64,000 nt of DNA from NCBI RefSeq assembly GCF_012913485.1, contig NZ_CP051774.1, forward strand, positions 1,364,001-1,428,000, in the 5' to 3' direction. Positions 59,701-64,000 of the stretch are shown in pieces. This DNA comes from Luteolibacter luteus. Its GTDB lineage: Bacteria; Verrucomicrobiota; Verrucomicrobiia; Verrucomicrobiales; Akkermansiaceae. Below the pieces are notes generated by a model. The model did not search any database, was not told the origin of the DNA, and saw only the letters and a program-made list of their open reading frames with translations. How positions within the stretch are numbered: the stretch's first letter is position 1; each line of letters begins with the position of its first letter. The position numbers and the translations under genes are program-made.

Positions 59701-60472
59701 CCCTGGAACAAACAGCGAATACGATTCCGCCAAGGCCTTCAATGAAGCCGGTGCCCTTTCCGAGATCCAGGTCTTCCGGAACCTGACACCACGGCATCTG
59801 GAAGAGTCACTCGACGCCTTCGCCGCGAAGATCCGCGAATCACAGATCCTGATGTTCCCCGGTGGCTTCAGCGCTGGTGACGAGCCGGACGGTTCGGCAA
59901 AGTTCATCGCAACGGTGATCCGCAATCCGAAGGTGGCGGATGCCATCATGGATCTGATCAAGAACCGCGACGGTCTGATCCTCGGCATCTGCAATGGCTT
60001 CCAAGCGCTGATCAAGACCGGCCTGGTTCCCTACGGCGAGATCCGCGATCCGCATGCCGATGCGCCGACGCTCACCTTCAATGACATTGGCCGCCACGTC
60101 TCGTGCTACGTCACGACGCGCATCGCCAGCACCATGTCACCCTGGATGGCGGGCATGGAAGTAGGCGATCTGCATAGCGTGCCGGTATCGCACGGCGAGG
60201 GCAAGTTCCTCGCCAGCCCTGCGGTCATTGCAGAACTCGCTGCGAAGGGTCAGATCGCGACGCAATACGTCGATACCGATGGCGTCTTCTCCATGGAGAT
60301 TGATACCAACCCGAACGGTTCGCTCTTCGCCATCGAAGGCATCACCAGCCCCTGCGGCAAGGTCTTCGGCAAGATGGCGCACACCGAGCGCAGCGGCACC
60401 TTGGTCGGCAAGAACATCCCCGGCGAGAAGCGCCAGCCGATCTTCGCGGCCGGCGTGAAGTGGTTCGCGTAA
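56762..60472 (+). CDS. purL: Phosphoribosylformylglycinamidine synthase, single-chain
   Basis: 1236 aa ([20 protein letters not shown]). An N-terminal FGAM-synthase region and a central ATP-binding part ('[18 protein letters not shown]' type motif near residues 215-235, '[26 protein letters not shown]') are followed by a C-terminal glutaminase domain ('[16 protein letters not shown]', '[14 protein letters not shown]', catalytic Cys in '[12 protein letters not shown]'). The length is near that of the shorter single-chain PurL clade (about 1240 aa) rather than the proteobacterial ~1300-aa type. It catalyses the fourth step of purine synthesis (FGAR to FGAM, with glutamine and ATP). No separate purQ or purS is needed or seen. 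Confidence 0.96.
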   Translation: [1236 protein letters not shown]

Positions 60473-60480
60473 GCGGCCCA

Positions 60481-60522
60481 AAAAGAAACCCGGTGGCTGG
60501 CAAGAGTCGCCAACCACCGGGC
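60481..60522 (-). terminator. Rho-independent terminator after the FKBP lipoprotein
   Basis: On the minus strand, CCCGGTGG-T-TGGC pairs with GCCA-G-CCACCGGG around GACTCTT, and is followed by TTTCTTTTT. It lies 19 bp after the FKBP stop codon. On the plus strand no T-run follows, so it does not serve purL. Confidence 0.85.
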
Positions 60523-60541
60523 TGGGAAAGAATCAGTCAGA

Positions 60542-61051
60542 TCAGTTCACCTTGATGAGCTCCACCTCGAAGACCAGCGTGCTGTTCGGCGGGATCGCGG
60601 GGCTGGGGCTCTGGGCGCCGTAGGCGAGGTTCGCAGGGATCTCGAACTTGAATTTGTCGCCTTCCTTCATGAGCTGCAGGCCTTCGGTCCAGCCGGGGAT
60701 GACCCCGTTCAAGGGGAAGCTGATCGGCTTGCCGCGCTTCAGCGAGCTGTCGAATACCGTCCCATTCAGGAGGGTGCCTTCGTAGTGCACGGTCACCTCA
60801 TCGGTAGCCTTCGGCGAGACGCTGCCTGCACCGCGCTTCAACACCCAATACTTCAGGCCACTTGCGGTGGTGGTTGCCTCCCCGGACGCCGCAGGCGCGT
60901 CAGCCGGAGCCGTTTCGCCAGCGGCAGGAGCGGACGATTTTTCCTCGGTTTTGGCTGCAGGGGTTCCAGCAGCGCTCTTCTCTTCCGCTTGCTTGCAAGC
61001 AGCAATGGAAAGGGCGCCAAGGGCGAGCAGGGAGAATGAAGTGATCTTCAT
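60542..61051 (-). CDS. FKBP-type peptidyl-prolyl isomerase lipoprotein
   Basis: 169 aa from ATG 61051 (MKITSFSLLALGALSIAACK). The lipobox 'LSIAAC' predicts a lipoprotein. An Ala/Glu/Pro-rich linker precedes one FKBP domain: 'DEVTVHYEGTLLNGTVFDSS', 'GVIPGWTEGLQLMKEGDKFKFEIPANLAYG' and 'PNSTLVFEVELIKVN', with the usual aromatic active-site residues. It should assist folding of periplasmic or outer-membrane proteins. It is convergent with purL and monocistronic (strong terminator). Confidence 0.93.
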   Translation of the reverse strand: MKITSFSLLALGALSIAACKQAEEKSAAGTPAAKTEEKSSAPAAGETAPADAPAASGEATTTASGLKYWVLKRGAGSVSPKATDEVTVHYEGTLLNGTVFDSSLKRGKPISFPLNGVIPGWTEGLQLMKEGDKFKFEIPANLAYGAQSPSPAIPPNSTLVFEVELIKVN

Positions 61052-61144
61052 GGTCGTGTGTTCAATCGGGTCTGACAGTAGGATTTCCGAGCTTTTCACG
61101 GCCCGGTCAAGCAGGCGGCGGGATGCTCCGCCCCTTTCACGGAT

Positions 61145-61495
61145 CTAAAGCTCGTTATATTTCAGATTATTCCCCCGTGCCTTGTCGGCAGGGTAGCGCT
61201 GCTCGTTCCGCGCGATCTTCGCTTCCATCACTTCACCGAGATTCATCCCCAGCAAATCCGCCATCTCAAATAGCAGGATCCCGACGTCGGCGATCTCGGA
61301 AGCGATCTCTTCCCTCTTCTCCTCCGCCCGGCGTTGCACCTGATCCGGCTGCTGCCAGACGAAATGTTGGAGAAGTTCCCCGGCTTCGGCAGCGATGGCC
61401 ACGGCCATGTCCTTCGGGTTGTGATACTGCTGCCACTCCCGGGCCGCGACAAAGCTGCGGATCCGGGCGGTAAGGTCAGATATGGAGTCGGACAT
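61145..61495 (-). CDS. MazG-like nucleotide pyrophosphohydrolase
   Basis: 116 aa from ATG 61495 (MSDSISDLTARIRSFVAARE). 'EWQQYHNPKDMAVAIAAEAGELLQHFVWQ' and 'EEIASEIADVGILLFEMADLLGM' provide the two ExxE/D metal-binding helices of the all-alpha NTP pyrophosphatase (MazG/dCTPase) fold. The family hydrolyses dNTPs or modified NTPs to monophosphates, often as house-cleaning. The length fits a single-domain member. An upstream extension to 61789 shows no similarity. Confidence 0.9.
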   Translation of the reverse strand: MSDSISDLTARIRSFVAAREWQQYHNPKDMAVAIAAEAGELLQHFVWQQPDQVQRRAEEKREEIASEIADVGILLFEMADLLGMNLGEVMEAKIARNEQRYPADKARGNNLKYNEL

Positions 61496-61691
61496 GGCGA
61501 GGGACGAACGAGAAAGATCGTCGGAAGCATCCCCCCGCTTGTCGAACCGAAAGCTTTCCCATGGGGACCACCACGGGAAATGGCGCAGAAATACGGTACG
61601 CATAGGATTTCCACGCAGCTTCATGAAAACCGCATGCCGTGAAAAAATTTCGTCACCTTGCACGGGAGCTGCGTAGCGTACATGTTGAACT

Positions 61692-61937
61692 ATGAGTGAA
61701 ATTACACCTAGCGCGTGGGACGACCCCTTGAAGTGCCATGTTGGCGACTGGGTCCCCGCGTCTGCCCCCTCGGTTTCCGGATGGAACAAGGCGAAGGGGA
61801 TTTATTGGTATCTGGTAGGCGGCTTCGTGAAGCGGCGCATGCAGGGAGCAGGTCCGGTCAATCCGGCGACCCCGTGGGGATTTGAGCTCCGCAGGATTCC
61901 AGCGACAGGCGGAGAGGCGTGGGTGCGTAGTTCCTGA
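61692..61937 (+). CDS. Small hypothetical protein (81 aa)
   Basis: 'MSEITPSAWDDPLKCHVGDW' to the C-terminal 'GGEAWVRSS'. It contains 'GIYWYLVGGFVKRRMQG', but no clear membrane helix or known motif. Same strand as msrB, 45 bp upstream of its start, so it may be co-transcribed. Moderately convincing as a gene. Confidence 0.45.
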   Translation: MSEITPSAWDDPLKCHVGDWVPASAPSVSGWNKAKGIYWYLVGGFVKRRMQGAGPVNPATPWGFELRRIPATGGEAWVRSS

Positions 61938-61982
61938 GCGGATGGGCTGGAATTTCCCGGCCCCTTGCATCCTCTCCCGATC

Positions 61983-62561
61983 ATGCGTAGATCTCCATCA
62001 ATGAAAGCCGCCTTGGTGCTCGCGACTGCTGCCATGCTTTGTGCCTGCACTGCGGAGGAAAAGGACAAGCAAGCCATGGAAACCGCATCTACCCCGCCTC
62101 CGCAGCCCGCCGGCAAGGTCGAGAAAACCGACGACGAGTGGAAAAAGACTCTCACGCCGGAACAATACCGCATCCTGCGGCAGGCCGGTACCGAGCGTCC
62201 CAACGGCGAAGTTTACAAGGAGTTCAATAAGCAAGGTGCCGGCACCTACTACTGTGCTGGCTGCGGGGCCGAACTCTTCACCTCGAAGGAGAAGTTCGAC
62301 AGCCATTGTGGGTGGCCCTCCTTTTACGACCCATCAAAGGCGAAGAATGTCACGACCAAGGACGACTTTTCCGGGGGCATGGTCCGGACCGAGGTGAACT
62401 GTGCCAAGTGCGGCGGCCATCTGGGCCACGTCTTCAAGGGCGAGGGTTTCCAGACCCCGACTGATCAGCGCTATTGCATCAATGGCGTGGCCCTGAAGTT
62501 CGTTCCTGCCGCTCCAGAGGAGGCGAAAAAGGAAGAGCCTGCGAAGGACGGAAAGAAATAG
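61983..62561 (+). CDS. msrB: Peptide-methionine (R)-S-oxide reductase, exported
   Basis: 192 aa from ATG 61983; ATG 62001 ([16 protein letters not shown]) is an alternative that gives a tidier lipoprotein signal with 'AMLCAC' as lipobox. The MsrB fold is clear: '[22 protein letters not shown]', Zn site '[11 protein letters not shown]' and '[14 protein letters not shown]', '[13 protein letters not shown]', and the catalytic Cys in '[12 protein letters not shown]'. It reduces methionine-R-sulfoxide in oxidised proteins, here probably in the periplasm because of the signal. Confidence 0.93.
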   Translation: MRRSPSMKAALVLATAAMLCACTAEEKDKQAMETASTPPPQPAGKVEKTDDEWKKTLTPEQYRILRQAGTERPNGEVYKEFNKQGAGTYYCAGCGAELFTSKEKFDSHCGWPSFYDPSKAKNVTTKDDFSGGMVRTEVNCAKCGGHLGHVFKGEGFQTPTDQRYCINGVALKFVPAAPEEAKKEEPAKDGKK

Positions 62562-62599
62562 TACCGTCGCGCAGGCTCTAACAGAAGGACAGCTTGTCA

Positions 62600-62617
62600 G
62601 CCGCACTTTGGTGCGGC
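62600..62617. terminator. Hairpin between msrB and the HTH gene
   Basis: GCCGCAC-TTTG-GTGCGGC is a perfect 7-bp stem in the 74-bp gap between the two convergent genes. No T-run follows on either strand, so termination would be weak. Confidence 0.4.
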
Positions 62618-62635
62618 GATCACCGCCGGGATGGG

Positions 62636-62968
62636 TCAGATCGAAGCCTTGAGCTTGTCGAACTGGGCTTGGAGAGACGCGATTTCCTTCTCCTTGGCCA
62701 CGATGGCTGCGTGGATCGCCGCGAGCTTGGCAAGCTTGCCACCGGTGCCATTGGACGATCCCGAATAATCACCCAGCGGAGTCGAGGGACGCTTGCGCAT
62801 CCATGAAGTGATGGTGAGGGCAGACACGCCGAATTTCTGGACGGCAGCAGTCTGGCCACCCCTGCCCTTCTGGGCATTTACGTCTTCCACATATTTCAGG
62901 ATCTTCTCCCGCTCCGGGAGCGTGTAGCGACGCGCACGCGCCGCTGTTGCCTTCTTACGACTTGCCAT
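62636..62968 (-). CDS. Small HTH DNA-binding protein with coiled-coil tail
   Basis: 110 aa (MASRKKATAARARRYTLPER). A basic N terminus is followed by a helix-turn-helix: 'YTLPEREKILKYVEDV' and 'GQTAAVQKFGVSALTITSWM', like those of transposase OrfA or chromatin-type regulators. A Gly/Ser linker leads to 'AAIVAKEKEIASLQAQFDKL', a predicted coiled coil for dimerisation. No transposase OrfB or inverted repeats are near, so it is more likely a regulator or nucleoid protein than an IS fragment. Its upstream side (62969 on) is unusually AT-rich, as expected for a promoter. Confidence 0.7.
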   Translation of the reverse strand: MASRKKATAARARRYTLPEREKILKYVEDVNAQKGRGGQTAAVQKFGVSALTITSWMRKRPSTPLGDYSGSSNGTGGKLAKLAAIHAAIVAKEKEIASLQAQFDKLKASI

Positions 62969-64000
62969 GGGCTTCAGCCTAACACGTCTATCACACCGCG
63001 AAAGTGAGTTTTTTCACAACTCGATCCTAGGCAATATATCACTGATTATCAAAGAACAGCAATCATCCCAAGGCAACATGCCAAATGTCTCAGCGCGGAA
63101 AAATCACATGAAGTAATGAAAAATGGAGCGAAACCCTCATTTCATATGTGGGAAAAGAGCGATTAAAAACTCGGAATCGACCGTCGTCCGGCTGCGGAAA
63201 TCCCCCTCTTTTGGGGGGCACGACAACACTCTCATAAGCGAGATCACGCCAACCAAGCGCTCCCGTGACAACAACTGTCGCAGGAGGATCACCCCGCCAA
63301 GCCACTCCGCTGAGAGAGAGCCTAGAAACGGGAAGCAGGGGCGATCAAGCATCTGCCGAAAGCTTCAGAGTCACCCGCATGCTGACGCACCGCGACTGAC
63401 GGTCTGGGCGGCCCCCACCGCCCAGCCGTCTTTCGCCGTGACATCCAGCATAGTGCTGGCCCCGATGAGAATTGGTACCGGATCCTTGATTGGACCCCTT
63501 TTCCCCGACAACCAAGGTGGCCTCCCGGCGCTGTTCCTGTTGTCGGAGCAGGCGTTCGCAACAGCCGTTCAGTCCCGCTTTCGCGAGCCCCGGGGTGCCG
63601 AGGCGCGCAAGCCGGAATACCTTCGCAAGCCTGGTTGGCCGGAGCAGACCAGTATGCCGTGGGCCCTCCATCAATGACCGGCTGCGCAGCGACCTTAGTC
63701 GTGCTGGCGACGGCGAGAAAGAGGGCGGCAAGGAGGCTCGTGGAGCGAAAAATTGCCGTGCGTTCATGGGGGGACGAAAACCCGCGAGACAGACGCCCCC
63801 TCCTGAATGCGCTTCGCCCTTCATTCACTGACGGCTTCAGTGAACAAATTCCGAGCCAGGCCAAGGGAGGGACCGGCAGTTTCCCAAGTTGAATGGGTTT
63901 AAAGGGACCGTTTACTAGACGTCCCCATCTTTAGCAAGGAATCTGTAGTACAACCCGTCAAAATTCAGGCGGAGCCGCGAGACCAAGGGGGAAAAACGTC
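62969..64000. other. 1-kb tail with no intact gene
   Basis: The first ~150 bases are AT-rich and probably hold the HTH gene promoter. The rest is GC-rich with open frames on both strands, none of which starts convincingly and matches a known family. The end of the window may be the upstream region of a gene outside. Confidence 0.5.
63322..63767 (-). pseudogene. Possible frameshifted gene fragment with signal peptide
   Basis: From ATG 63767 the minus strand reads MNARQFF. After a run of five T (63748-63752) the neighbouring frame continues as 'RSTSLLAALFLAVASTTKVA' and 'AQPVIDGGPTAYWSAPANQ', a convincing signal peptide and mature start. One base gained in the T-run would join the two. That frame is then open to 63322, but its Arg/Pro-rich end is unlike a real protein, so further damage is likely. 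No family is recognised. Confidence 0.25.

Noticed and set aside
58040..59797. A 585-codon frame antisense to purL
   Set aside because: The sense gene is a complete purL; the antisense translation is an Arg/His/Glu-rich shadow.
62636..62968. Insertion-sequence OrfA fragment
   Set aside because: The HTH resembles transposase OrfA, but there is no OrfB, no terminal repeat and no target duplication, and the coiled-coil tail fits a regulator better.

Overview
The window looks like the chromosome of a GC-rich member of the Verrucomicrobiota, most likely a Luteolibacter-like Verrucomicrobiaceae. This placement is inferred from gene content, not from a marker-gene tree. The supporting families are a PVC-type membrane-bound dehydrogenase with a C-terminal haem c motif, a DUF1800/DUF1501 pair, a DUF1080 protein, a sulfatase, a PEP-CTERM protein, a LamG/CotH/LTD protein, and very large secreted proteins ending in an 'ADPDGDG..N..EYAFG' module.

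Layout. (1) 1-20 kb is a secreted/degradative block: the end of a sialate O-acetylesterase-like gene, an FAD oxidoreductase, a 2958-aa repeat protein (minus), a PVC dehydrogenase-cytochrome c (plus), a 1459-aa LamG/LTD/CotH protein and a glycosidase-like beta-propeller. (2) 20.3-27.1 kb is all on the minus strand. It runs from obgE through six tandem paralogues, each an N-terminal gamma-glutamylcyclotransferase-like domain followed by about three membrane helices, to a DUF1080 protein and a small membrane protein. One of the six copies is cut by an in-frame TAG. (3) 27-36 kb is a mix of a MATE transporter, cupin, sulfatase and PPOX-family protein with the housekeeping genes recF, hisS and aspS. 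A GxxExxY gene sits between hisS and aspS and is bracketed by a 29-bp imperfect inverted repeat that fills the whole gap. (4) 36-40.9 kb holds lineage-specific genes: a membrane protein overlapping an R2K-type ATP-grasp gene, a DUF3293 gene and two overlapping helical-repeat genes. (5) 41-48.8 kb has a DUF1800-DUF1501-small protein operon converging on a trypsin-like protease. (6) 49.8-56.6 kb is a probable iron/haem acquisition locus: AraC regulator, divergent PEP-CTERM protein, DUF6607-like protein, TonB-dependent receptor and DNRLRE protein. A 17-bp palindrome between the regulator and the PEP-CTERM gene recurs upstream of a nearby unknown gene. (7) 56.7-64 kb contains purL, an FKBP-type isomerase lipoprotein, a MazG-like pyrophosphohydrolase, msrB, a small HTH protein and a roughly 1-kb tail with no intact gene.

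The observations I rate highest are the obgE-linked GGCT/membrane paralogue array with graded loss of the catalytic glutamate, the inverted-repeat-bounded GxxExxY cassette, and the shared palindromic operator around the TonB locus. No tRNA, rRNA or CRISPR array was recognised. Many very long open frames lie antisense to the large GC-rich genes and are treated as shadows.
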